Source: Syntrophaceae bacterium (lineage in GTDB: Bacteria > Desulfobacterota > Syntrophia > Syntrophales > PHBD01). From it: a DNA stretch of 64,000 bases. The position numbers and the translations under genes are program-made. The stretch is from the NCBI GenBank assembly GCA_013177825.1, contig JABLXX010000008.1:145704-209703 (forward strand), in the 5' to 3' direction. Below, in pieces: positions 25,524 through 33,552 of this stretch; positions within the stretch are counted from its first letter, which is position 1, and each line of letters opens with the position of its first letter. Under the pieces are notes generated by a model. That model ran no database searches, was not told the origin of the DNA, and saw only the letters and a list, made by a program, of their open reading frames with translations.

Positions 25524-25594
25524 GCGACCCTCCTCGAGGCCCTCGCCTCTAAAATATCCCGGTTCGTCGTCCGATTCAAAGGCTGACGTCCCTT

Positions 25595-27043
25595 TCATAC
25601 GGGGTTGTGACCGATCAAGGCCTTGATTTCCAGATACTCCTCCAAGCCGTACTTGCTTCGCTCCCGGCCGATTCCGGACTGCTTGTAGCCTCCGGCGGGG
25701 GCGTCGATGTCGAAATCGGCGCCGTTGACGAACACCTGGCCGCTCCGTATCTTCTTCGCCGCCTGCCTGGCCCTGTCGAGATCCCCTGACCACACCGATC
25801 CGGAGAGTCCGTAGAGGCTGTCGTTGGCGATCTCGATGGCCTCCTCTTCACTGCCATAGGGAAGGATGCACAGTACCGGCCCGAAGATCTCCTCCCGGGC
25901 AATGGTCATGTCGGAGCGGACATCGGCGAAGACGGTGGGCCTGACGAAGAATCCCTTCGGCAGATGGTCCGGCTGTTCCGTCCCGCCCGTCACCAGGGTG
26001 GCGCCCTCGCGGATTCCCGCTTCGATGCAGGCGCGAACGGAGTGGAGCTGCTGCGGATCGATCATCGGTCCCAGGTGGACACCATCCGTGAAGGCATCGC
26101 CCATCACCATCGACTCCGCCGCTTCCCGAGCGAGCGCGGCGACCTCCTCCTGCCTTTCCGCGGGAACGATCATCCGGGAAAGAGCGGTGCAGGTCTGGCC
26201 CGAATTGAGGTAGCACTGGTGTACGCCCTTGCGGACCGCGACGGGGAAATCCGCATCCTTCAGGAGGACATTGGGGGACTTTCCGCCCAGCTCCAGGGTC
26301 ACCCGCTTGATCGTCTGCGCCGCCGCCCGGGCCACCAGGATTCCGGACTGGGTGGAGCCGGTGAGGGACACCATGTCGATTTCCGGATGGGAGGCAATGG
26401 CCTGCCCTACCCGGGAGCCGGCCCCGGAGACGAGGTTGAATACCCCCGGGGGGAGCCCGGCCTCCTCCAGGATCTCGGCGAGAAGGAAGGCATTCAGTGG
26501 AGCGAGCTGGCTGGGCTTGAGGACCATCGTACAGCCGGCGGCAAGGGCGGGGGCGACCTTGCCGATGATCTGGTGCAGGGGGTAATTCCAGGGCGTGATG
26601 AATCCGCAGACCCCGATGGCCTCCTTCACGATCCGGGTCCGGCCCATGTCGTATTCAAAGGGATAGTTTTCCAGGATGGGAACGAAGCTGTTCAGCGTGG
26701 CAATGGGCAGGCCCGCCTGGATCATCCGTGACCAGGGGGCCGGCATCCCCATTTCCGCGGCGATGGTGTCTCCGATCTCGTTCTGCCGGGCCGCCATGGC
26801 CTGCGAAATCTTCTTCAACAGCGCCACGCGCATCGGAACAGGCGTCCGGGACCAGGCAGGAAAGGACTCCCGGGCGGCCTGAACGGCCCGATCGATGTCC
26901 TCTTCGTTGCCCATGGCCACCGTCGAGATCGTCTCTTCGCTGCAGGGGTTGATGACGGGGACGGTCTCCGTCCCGGCGGGCGCCATCCACCGCCCGTTGA
27001 TATAGAGATTGAGCCGCTCCTTCACGTTCGCTTCGGACTGCAT
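25595..27043 (-). CDS. Aldehyde dehydrogenase, NAD(P)-dependent
   Basis: 482 residues. Catalytic Cys in 'NSGQTCTALSRM' (~286), general-base Glu in 'LELGGKSPNV' (~252), cofactor-binding 'GSTQSGI' (~230). It starts at an ATG with AAGGGGG upstream. It oxidises an aldehyde to an acid, probably the aldehyde made or consumed next to the glycyl radical enzyme. It is not the CoA-acylating type, which has a shorter and different motif set. Its TGA overlaps an ATG of the next frame, so it is closely linked to the glycyl radical enzyme gene. Confidence 0.92.
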   Translation of the reverse strand: MQSEANVKERLNLYINGRWMAPAGTETVPVINPCSEETISTVAMGNEEDIDRAVQAARESFPAWSRTPVPMRVALLKKISQAMAARQNEIGDTIAAEMGMPAPWSRMIQAGLPIATLNSFVPILENYPFEYDMGRTRIVKEAIGVCGFITPWNYPLHQIIGKVAPALAAGCTMVLKPSQLAPLNAFLLAEILEEAGLPPGVFNLVSGAGSRVGQAIASHPEIDMVSLTGSTQSGILVARAAAQTIKRVTLELGGKSPNVLLKDADFPVAVRKGVHQCYLNSGQTCTALSRMIVPAERQEEVAALAREAAESMVMGDAFTDGVHLGPMIDPQQLHSVRACIEAGIREGATLVTGGTEQPDHLPKGFFVRPTVFADVRSDMTIAREEIFGPVLCILPYGSEEEAIEIANDSLYGLSGSVWSGDLDRARQAAKKIRSGQVFVNGADFDIDAPAGGYKQSGIGRERSKYGLEEYLEIKALIGHNPV

Positions 27044-27059
27044 GACAGGCCCCCTTTCC

Positions 27060-27899
27060 TCATTTGATGTCCATGTGGTTCAGCAGGATCGCGTCACGCA
27101 CCCCGACGGGCAGAATCCTGTTCAGGAAGAGGAAAACGGTGCTCATGAAATCCACCTGGTTGTGGAATGCCGGCCTGTCTTCGCGAAGGATGCGGGCGAT
27201 CTTTTCGGCTGCCTGGATCGGGGTCGGCGCCGTCTTGATCAGGACGTTGTCGCGGGAAATGAAGCGCCGGGCCCGCTCCCGGTAGGGCGATCCCTCCGGT
27301 GGAAGTTTGTGGATCTTGGCGGCAAACGTCGTCGAGACCTGGGCAGGCTCGATCAGGGCCACCCGGATGCCGAAAGGTTCGACCTCGTAGCGCAGGGACA
27401 TGACCATTCCCTCGATGGCGAACTTGCTGGCGGAATAGATCGACTCGAAGGGAAACGGGATCTGGCCGACCAGGGAGGACATGGCGATCAGCTTGCCGCC
27501 TCCCTGCTTGCGCAGGGCGGGCAGGAAGGCCTGGAAGATGGCTGCAGCGCCGATGACGTTGATCTCCAGGCACTTAAGAGCCGCCTCCAGATCGACCTCC
27601 TCGAAGGGACCGAAGAAGCCGATCCCGACGTTGGAAAGGACGGTATCAACCCGGCCGTATTTTGCCAGCACCTCGTCCCGAAAGCGGTGAATCCCCTGGC
27701 GGTCGGTGATGTTGAGGGGGACGAGGTAATGCGGCCTGGCGGCAGGCCCGGAGATTTCGTCCAGTTCTTTCTGAAGCGTGTCGATGCCCTCCGCGGACAT
27801 GTCAAATCCGGCAACCGTATCTCCGGCCTTCGCCAGGATCCTTGCCACTTCCCGCCCCATCCCGTCCGCCAGCCCGGTAATGACGACCACCTGTCCCAT
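27060..27899 (-). CDS. Short-chain dehydrogenase/reductase
   Basis: 279 residues of the classical SDR type. Cofactor motif 'TGLADGMGREV' (~8-18, TGxxxGxG), 'NVGIGFFG' in place of NNAG, catalytic Ser in 'MSSLVGQIPFPF' and the YxxxK 'YSASK' near residue 155. It oxidises or reduces an alcohol/ketone with NAD(P)(H). In context it could work on a hydroxyacyl-CoA or an alcohol that feeds the aldehyde dehydrogenase. The gene lies 16 nt upstream of the aldehyde dehydrogenase start. Substrate unknown. Confidence 0.88.
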   Translation of the reverse strand: MGQVVVITGLADGMGREVARILAKAGDTVAGFDMSAEGIDTLQKELDEISGPAARPHYLVPLNITDRQGIHRFRDEVLAKYGRVDTVLSNVGIGFFGPFEEVDLEAALKCLEINVIGAAAIFQAFLPALRKQGGGKLIAMSSLVGQIPFPFESIYSASKFAIEGMVMSLRYEVEPFGIRVALIEPAQVSTTFAAKIHKLPPEGSPYRERARRFISRDNVLIKTAPTPIQAAEKIARILREDRPAFHNQVDFMSTVFLFLNRILPVGVRDAILLNHMDIK

Positions 27900-27977
27900 G
27901 TTCCCCCTCCTTTATCCGTTCACGCCTTGTTTCGTTTCGCAAACGTTCCCATGCCGTCCCATGCTACGGGGCGGATA

Positions 27978-28964
27978 TCAGCCACCCGCCGGCATCCGGC
28001 AGGTCTTCATCTGTTCCATGGAGGCTCTGAAATCGGGGTAAATCAGCCGGTAGCCGGTTGATTTGAGCTTGGTGTTGTCCACGATGTAGTCTTCGTAGAG
28101 ATACCGGACGGCGTCGTATTCCAGGTCGGGGATACGGCCCCGGCGCGCAGACAGGCGGCCGTCGATGAGGGCCACGATTTTGAGCAGCCCCAGGGGCAGA
28201 TGGAGGGAAGGAGGTTTTGTTCCGAACGTTTCCGCGGCCAGGACCAGGGCCTCCTCAACCGTCGGGTTGGTGTCCTCCGCGATGTTGTAGGCCTGGCCGA
28301 TCGCCTCGTCCCGTTCAGACAGGTGTTCCACCGCGGCCGCCACGTCCTCGGCCCGGATGTTGGAGAGACGCTGCCGGCCGTGACCGGGAATGGCCGCGAT
28401 CGAGGAGGGACGGGAAAAGGCCTTGCCCGCCCCGTCGGTACAGCGGGGACCGTAAACTGTGCACGGCCTCGTGATGACGGCGGGCAGCCCTTCCCCGATG
28501 CGGCGCCAGACGACGTCCTCTCCGTCTCTCTTGCTCCGGCCGTAATCATCCTGCGGAGCCCGCGGGCCTTCCTCGCGGAAGGGGACGCCCCGGTACGGTC
28601 CGTAGACACTGGTGGAACCCACGTGGATGTAACGTTTCACGCCGGCTTTCAGGGCCAGATCCGTCAGGCGTTCCACGCCGGCAACATTGGTTGGATATAG
28701 TCTTTCGTAAGGGGTGGAAAAATTGCAGATTGCGCCCAGGTGGAAGACCCGGTCCACGCCGCCGGCGAAGAGCGGTGGCAGGGTTTCCGGCCGGGTCAGG
28801 TCGGCGGGGACGTATTCGACGCCCAGGCGATCGAAAAAGGAGACGTCCTTGCGCGGACGCGCCGACGCACGGACTCGCACCCCCCTGGAAGCGAGGTGCT
28901 CGACAAGATGGCTGCCCATGAATCCGGCGGCCCCGGTAACAAGCGTGATCCCCGTGTACGCCAT
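27978..28964 (-). CDS. NAD-dependent epimerase/dehydratase (extended SDR)
   Basis: 328 residues. Rossmann motif 'VTGAAGFMGSHLVEHL' (TGxxGxxG), 'FHLGAICNFSTPYERLYPTN', catalytic Ser in 'HVGSTSVYGPYRG' and Tyr/Lys in 'DDYGRSKRDGE'. 'ITRPCTVYGPRC' follows. The family includes 3-beta-hydroxysteroid dehydrogenase/isomerases, dihydroflavonol reductase-like and sugar epimerases. In this operon a hydroxyacyl or ketone reductase role is more likely than sugar metabolism. The gene follows the PadR gene after about 40 nt. Confidence 0.88.
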   Translation of the reverse strand: MAYTGITLVTGAAGFMGSHLVEHLASRGVRVRASARPRKDVSFFDRLGVEYVPADLTRPETLPPLFAGGVDRVFHLGAICNFSTPYERLYPTNVAGVERLTDLALKAGVKRYIHVGSTSVYGPYRGVPFREEGPRAPQDDYGRSKRDGEDVVWRRIGEGLPAVITRPCTVYGPRCTDGAGKAFSRPSSIAAIPGHGRQRLSNIRAEDVAAAVEHLSERDEAIGQAYNIAEDTNPTVEEALVLAAETFGTKPPSLHLPLGLLKIVALIDGRLSARRGRIPDLEYDAVRYLYEDYIVDNTKLKSTGYRLIYPDFRASMEQMKTCRMPAGG

Positions 28965-29006
28965 GGTCCCTCCTCCGCTGGCGCGGGAACGACGGTCTCC
29001 TCCCGC

Positions 29007-29540
29007 TTATGCCTCCATGCGCTCCAGGATTTCCTGCCGCGCCCTTCTCAGCCACTTCACATACATGGTGTTGAATTCCTCGCCGAGTTCGGCGACGAGG
29101 CGCACGTACTCTCCCTGCTCCTGCCACCGTTCGAGCAGCTGCCGGCGGCGCTGCAGCTGGTCCTCGTAAATCCGGAGCTGGTTGTCGATGATGGACAGGG
29201 CCCGTTCCCTGTTCCCGAAGCCGAAGAAGATGAACCGCATGAGAAACGGATCGCGGAGAAACATCCGCGAGTCCTCGTCTTTTTCCAGCCACCGGCCGAA
29301 TTCGTTGCGCCCCGCGTCCGTGATGGCATAGAGCTTTCGATGGGGACCGCCTTTTTCCGAGGGTGAGATGTCGGCCAGGGTGATCTGGCCTTCCTCAACC
29401 AGGGACCGGAGATTCGGATAGATCTGGCCGTAGTTGATTGTCCACATGTGGCCGAAATGGCGCTCGATGTGGTGCTTGATCTCGTAGCCGTGCATATTGC
29501 GGTAGTGAAGAAGTCCCAGGATGGCGTAGCGTACGGACAT
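29007..29540 (-). CDS. PadR family transcriptional regulator
   Basis: 177 residues from the ATG at 29540. An N-terminal winged-helix domain 'MSVRYAILGLLHYRNMHGYEIKHHIE...INYGQIYPNLRSLVEEGQI' is the PadR hallmark, and 'GGPHRKLYAITDAGRNEFGRWL' is the wing. The C-terminal dimerisation helices have a Vir/PadR-like pattern with many Arg and Glu. A plausible repressor of the operon that it heads, lifted by a phenolic or acidic ligand, as known for PadR proteins. The ribosome binding site is weak. The upstream frame is open for another 59 residues, but the AT-rich promoter lies within it, so the 29540 start is preferred. Confidence 0.9.
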   Translation of the reverse strand: MSVRYAILGLLHYRNMHGYEIKHHIERHFGHMWTINYGQIYPNLRSLVEEGQITLADISPSEKGGPHRKLYAITDAGRNEFGRWLEKDEDSRMFLRDPFLMRFIFFGFGNRERALSIIDNQLRIYEDQLQRRRQLLERWQEQGEYVRLVAELGEEFNTMYVKWLRRARQEILERMEA

Positions 29541-29658
29541 GGGCGTTACCGTAAAGGATCGTCCGTTGTGATCGGCCGGAATCGCGACTGCGAACCGGCA
29601 TGCCGACGCTGCAGCGGGGAAGGCTGCGAACTGGAATGTTTCGATTTGTATGGCAGGA

Positions 29659-29687
29659 AGGATATATATTAATTTTATATAGGTCAA
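29659..29687 (-). promoter_or_regulatory. Promoter of the PadR operon with AT-rich operator
   Basis: On the minus strand TTGACC, 17 nt, TATCCT. The spacer carries the near-palindrome TATATATTAATTTTATATA, a likely PadR binding site for autoregulation. The predicted start is near 29652, 112 nt before the start codon. Confidence 0.55.
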
Positions 29688-29820
29688 GGCGAATTTTTCG
29701 CCGGGGAAAGCGCACAACGGGGAAAAACCGAAAATTGCTTGGGAAACAGGATGTCAGGCCGGGCGTCCTCTTCGGCCCCGGCAGCGGCTCATCCGGCGGC
29801 ATGCCGCCCCCGTTTTATGC

Positions 29821-32769
29821 TTAACGGCCTGCCTTTCTGGATAACTCTTCCCGGATCGCCAGACCGATGCGCTCCAGTGTATAGGGTTTCCGGACATAAC
29901 CGCCGGCTCCCGATTCCTGGGCTTTCCGAACCCGGTCCGTCTCCGAGAATCCGCTGATGATGACCGCTCTCTGACGCGGATTGATCTTCAGAATGCGCCG
30001 GTAGGTTTCCAGGCCGTCGATTCCCGGGTCCATGATCATGTCCAGGAGCAGCAGGTCGGCCGGGCGTTCCCGGATGTATTCCACCGCCGCTTCTCCGCTG
30101 GAGACGGCCTCGACTCTGTAATTGAGCTGGCTCAGCATGCTGACGGCCAGGTTCCTTTGTCCCTCCACATCGTCCACGACAAGGATCGTCTCTCCCCGGC
30201 CCTGGTATTGATCGAGTTGCGCCTTCATCTGCTTCCCCTTCAACGCTTCCCGGGTTACCGGGAAATACAGCGTGAAGACGCTCCCCTGTCCCTCGGCGCT
30301 CCGGACGTCGATGTAGCCGGCATGATCCTTCACCGTCCCCCAGACAACGGCCAGTCCCAGGCCCGTCCCGCTCCTTCCCATGACCTTTTTCGTATAGAAG
30401 GGTTCGAAGATCTTGCCCAGGTCCGTGGAGGAGATCCCGCGGCCCGTATCGGACACGGACAGGACGGCGTAGTCTCCTTCCTTCATCTCGTCGTACCCCC
30501 GGACCGAACAATCGAGATAGCGGTTCTTCGTCCGGATGGTCACCTCCCCGTCGCCGGAGATGGATTCGACCGCATTGGAAACCAGGTTCATCAATGTCTT
30601 TGTCAGGTGAACCGGAGAACCCTTTACGTTCAGGAGACCGTCCTCGAGCTCCGTCCGGATGGTCACACCTGTGTGATGGTTCTTCAGTTTTTCAAGCTCC
30701 GGGCTCCTCAGATAATCAGCGACAACCCCGTTCAGGTCCAGGACCTCCGAGATGGTTACACCCCTCCTGGCCAGGGTCAGCAGATCCTGAATGATCGCGG
30801 CTCCCCTTTCGCCTGAATTCAGGATGTTCTCCGCATATCGCCTCAGCGGGCTTTCCTCCGGCAATTTTCCCAGCAGCAGTTCCGAATACCCCACCAGCAC
30901 GCCCAGCACGTTGTTCAAGTCGTGGGCCACGCCGCCGGCAAGCGTTCCCAGGGCTTCCATCTTTTCGGCCCGGTTGAGCCGCTCTTCCAGCCTTTTTCGC
31001 TCCGTATTGTCCCGGATGCACTCGATGGCGGCAATGACCTCGCCCCGTGAATCGCGGAGAACGGATGCTGTCGCCGACAGGTGTTTGTTCCCGGGCGGCA
31101 GGGCGGGCGTGAAGGATTCGCCGAACAGGATGTCCCCTGCCCTCTGGATTGAAGTGTACTTCCCTTCGATCTCCGAATCGGGACGAAGGGCCAGATCGAT
31201 CAGGATGGGCCTCCTGTCGCCGTAAAAGGGAATGGAATATTCATTGCCGCCCTTCCCCAGCATCTCCTCCTTCGGCAGTCCCGTCATGACCTCGATGGCC
31301 CGATTCCAGGCGATGATCTTGCCTTCCCGGTCGATGACCAGCGTGGCATCCGGCAGAAATTCGATGATGTCCGACAGCCTGCGCTGCGATTCCCGCAACT
31401 CGTTTTCGGCCCTTTTTCGCTCGGTGATGTCGCGCCAGGTCGTAAGAAGAAGCTTCTTGCCCTTCACCGACACGGCCGTCAGCATGACATCCAGGTGGAC
31501 CTCCCCGCCGTCGAGCTTCCTTCGGACCCACTCGAAGCGATGGGAACCCTTCCAGTTGGCGAGTTCGATCATTCGCATCGCCTTCTCGGAAGACAGCGCA
31601 CCGTCGGGCTGCCGCTCCGGAGAAATTTCGGCAGGCGTCAGCCGCAGGAGAAGAGACTTGTCGGGACACCCGGCGATCCTGAGGGCCGCTTCGTTGCACT
31701 CGATGTATCGGTCACCCAGCATGAACAGGTTTGCATCGTCCGATTTTTCAAACAGGAGCCGGAAAAGTTCCTCGCTTTCCCTGAGCTTCTGCTCCGCCAG
31801 CAGCCTGGCAATGGCCGACCCGATCTGGCTGGCGATGGCCTCCAGGGCCTTCCTTCCGAATTCCGATATGGTGTCAAATACATGGGATGCAACGTTCAGA
31901 TTTCCGATGATCCTGTCCAGGTGGCGGATTGGAAAGATACCGACGGACCGGATCCCTTCGGCAGTCAGGTCGTCTCCGTTGAAAAGGGACAGCAGGTCGG
32001 CGGCATCAAAGTACAAAGTTCTGCCGTCGAGCACAATCCGCGTCCCTGCAGACGATCCGGCGTATTGTCGGACCCTCTCGGCAAACGTGTCCGATACTCC
32101 CTGTACATGGACCAGATTCAAAGCACGCGAATCGTCATCGAGCAGGTATATGCCCCCGGAATCACATTCCGTAGCCCGGATGCAGGCCCCCAGGCAGAAT
32201 TCCGCGGCCTCATGGACGGAGGTTGCCTTCGTGAGGGCAAAGGCCAGTTCGCTCTGGATGTTCAGCAGCCGGTCCGACTGCTTGCGGCCGGTGATGTCCT
32301 GGATCACCGCGACGATATAATCGACGGCGCCGTCTTCTCCCCGGATCGGCATCGCCGAAGCCTGGATGTCCACCTGGGAGCCGTCCTTCCGGATGAACTG
32401 CATTTCGGTGATTCCTGCCCGGATTGTACGGTCGAGCACGGCACGGGTGCTGAAACGGCCCTCCGGGAGAGAGTCTCCCGGCATGAGGTCCCGCCAGCTT
32501 ATATTCTGGAGTTCTTCCCGGCTGTACTGGAGGATGCGGCAGACTTCGTCGCTGATTTCGACCCAGTTGCCGTCAGGACCGACGATCGCCGTGCCGAGCT
32601 GTGGCAGGTTGAAAAAATGCCGGTATCGTTCCCGGCGGGCTTGCGATTCTCTCATCCGGCCCTGATCGCTCATCCCCGTCGCTTCCAGTTCCTCGATGCA
32701 CTTTTCCGCAGCCTCCAGCGCCTCCAGGAGCTGTGTCCTGGTCATGCTTCGCTTATCCATGTCGTCCAC
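29821..32769 (-). CDS. Hybrid sensor histidine kinase: PAS, GAF, PAS, PAS, HisKA, HATPase, receiver
   Basis: 982 residues (GTG start at 32769; an ATG at 32760 is also possible). PAS (~45-160), GAF (~175-320), PAS (~335-450), PAS (~465-590), HisKA with 'GGVAHDLNNVLG' (His ~616), HATPase with 'DTGRGIS' and 'RSGTGLGLAVVWG', and a C-terminal receiver with Asp in 'LLLLDMIMD' (~895). No transmembrane segments. It probably senses a small molecule or redox signal in the cytoplasm and phosphorylates its own receiver. No neighbouring response regulator. It has its own promoter at 32818-32846. Confidence 0.93.
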   Translation of the reverse strand: MDDMDKRSMTRTQLLEALEAAEKCIEELEATGMSDQGRMRESQARRERYRHFFNLPQLGTAIVGPDGNWVEISDEVCRILQYSREELQNISWRDLMPGDSLPEGRFSTRAVLDRTIRAGITEMQFIRKDGSQVDIQASAMPIRGEDGAVDYIVAVIQDITGRKQSDRLLNIQSELAFALTKATSVHEAAEFCLGACIRATECDSGGIYLLDDDSRALNLVHVQGVSDTFAERVRQYAGSSAGTRIVLDGRTLYFDAADLLSLFNGDDLTAEGIRSVGIFPIRHLDRIIGNLNVASHVFDTISEFGRKALEAIASQIGSAIARLLAEQKLRESEELFRLLFEKSDDANLFMLGDRYIECNEAALRIAGCPDKSLLLRLTPAEISPERQPDGALSSEKAMRMIELANWKGSHRFEWVRRKLDGGEVHLDVMLTAVSVKGKKLLLTTWRDITERKRAENELRESQRRLSDIIEFLPDATLVIDREGKIIAWNRAIEVMTGLPKEEMLGKGGNEYSIPFYGDRRPILIDLALRPDSEIEGKYTSIQRAGDILFGESFTPALPPGNKHLSATASVLRDSRGEVIAAIECIRDNTERKRLEERLNRAEKMEALGTLAGGVAHDLNNVLGVLVGYSELLLGKLPEESPLRRYAENILNSGERGAAIIQDLLTLARRGVTISEVLDLNGVVADYLRSPELEKLKNHHTGVTIRTELEDGLLNVKGSPVHLTKTLMNLVSNAVESISGDGEVTIRTKNRYLDCSVRGYDEMKEGDYAVLSVSDTGRGISSTDLGKIFEPFYTKKVMGRSGTGLGLAVVWGTVKDHAGYIDVRSAEGQGSVFTLYFPVTREALKGKQMKAQLDQYQGRGETILVVDDVEGQRNLAVSMLSQLNYRVEAVSSGEAAVEYIRERPADLLLLDMIMDPGIDGLETYRRILKINPRQRAVIISGFSETDRVRKAQESGAGGYVRKPYTLERIGLAIREELSRKAGR

Positions 32770-32817
32770 CGGGAAGATTGATCTGGTTACGGACTGTAAC
32801 CGGCTTGCTGCCGTGCG

Positions 32818-32846
32818 AGCATATGGAGAAGGGGGATGCCTGTCAA
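32818..32846 (-). promoter_or_regulatory. Sigma-70 promoter of the second hybrid kinase
   Basis: On the minus strand TTGACA, 17 nt, TATGCT. The predicted start is near 32811, 42 nt before the GTG start. Confidence 0.6.
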
Positions 32847-32970
32847 CATATCTTTACGAATCGGGAAAGTATGGGTGCTTACATGTTTTTTTTATCGGAC
32901 AAATGTCTGCGACCCCGGCGATTCGGATACAGCAAGGATTGCCGGCAGGATGGAGAATGTGGATCGGCTG

Positions 32971-32995
32971 AAAAAAGGGGGGCCGGCGGCCCCCC
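32971..32995 (-). terminator. Intrinsic terminator after the thioesterase gene
   Basis: On the minus strand GGGGGGCC and GGCCCCCC pair around a 3-nt loop, followed by six U. It ends the TetR-nitroreductase-OYE-thioesterase unit. Confidence 0.85.
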
Positions 32996-33026
32996 ATCAT
33001 GATTCGACGGAACCTGAATTCTCTTC

Positions 33027-33476
33027 CTATGCCTTTCGGATCTGAAAACTCCCTCGGGCCATGCAACAGACGGTTCCGTTCTCGTCTTTCAATTCGAACT
33101 CTTTTACGAAATCCGCCTTCCCGACGCTGTCCGCCATCTTCTTCAGCTCCTCGATCTCGCTCTCGGTGAACGTCGCCTCGATGGTCATGTCGCTCATGGC
33201 AGGACGCCTGTAGACGATCGACGCCTCCTTCAGGATGGGGATATATTTTTTCAGGTCAAAACAGGAACTGAAGAGAACGCCCCCCGTGTAATCCGCCAGC
33301 GAGAAGAGCGATCCGGCATAGACCATGCCGACGTGGTTGATGTTCGGCTCCTTCGGCAGCCGGACTTTCACGGCTCCCGGATCGAACTGCTCGATCTTCA
33401 CCCCCATCTTGCCGACAATCTTGATGATGTTCTCCAGGGCGGCTACGGTTTCCTTCTTCGACTCGCTGATGGCCAT
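33027..33476 (-). CDS. Hotdog thioesterase (DUF4442/PaaI-like)
   Basis: 149 residues with a single hotdog domain. 'INHVGMVYAGSLFSLADYTGGVLFSS' matches the central helix of the PaaI/DUF4442 type (Asn-His and Gly-rich turn), and 'ASIVYRRPAMSDMTIEATF' with 'FELKDENGTVCCMARGSFQI' gives the later strands. Hydrolysis of an acyl-CoA is likely, substrate unknown. It is the last gene of the TetR unit and sits 76 nt after the old-yellow-enzyme gene. A regular member of an acyl-CoA clearing or salvage step. Confidence 0.8.
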   Translation of the reverse strand: MAISESKKETVAALENIIKIVGKMGVKIEQFDPGAVKVRLPKEPNINHVGMVYAGSLFSLADYTGGVLFSSCFDLKKYIPILKEASIVYRRPAMSDMTIEATFTESEIEELKKMADSVGKADFVKEFELKDENGTVCCMARGSFQIRKA

Positions 33477-33552
33477 CGGTTCCTCCTTTTCGGGGATTTG
33501 GACTCCTGCACGTTTTCCTTCTTCCGGCTTTCCGGTCAGCCGGGACTCGGGT

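Noticed and set aside
25524..25793. N-terminal extension of the glycyl radical enzyme to 25793
   Set aside because: It would overlap the aldehyde dehydrogenase end, and the residues are Arg/Gly-rich. The ATG at 25523 has an excellent ribosome binding site.
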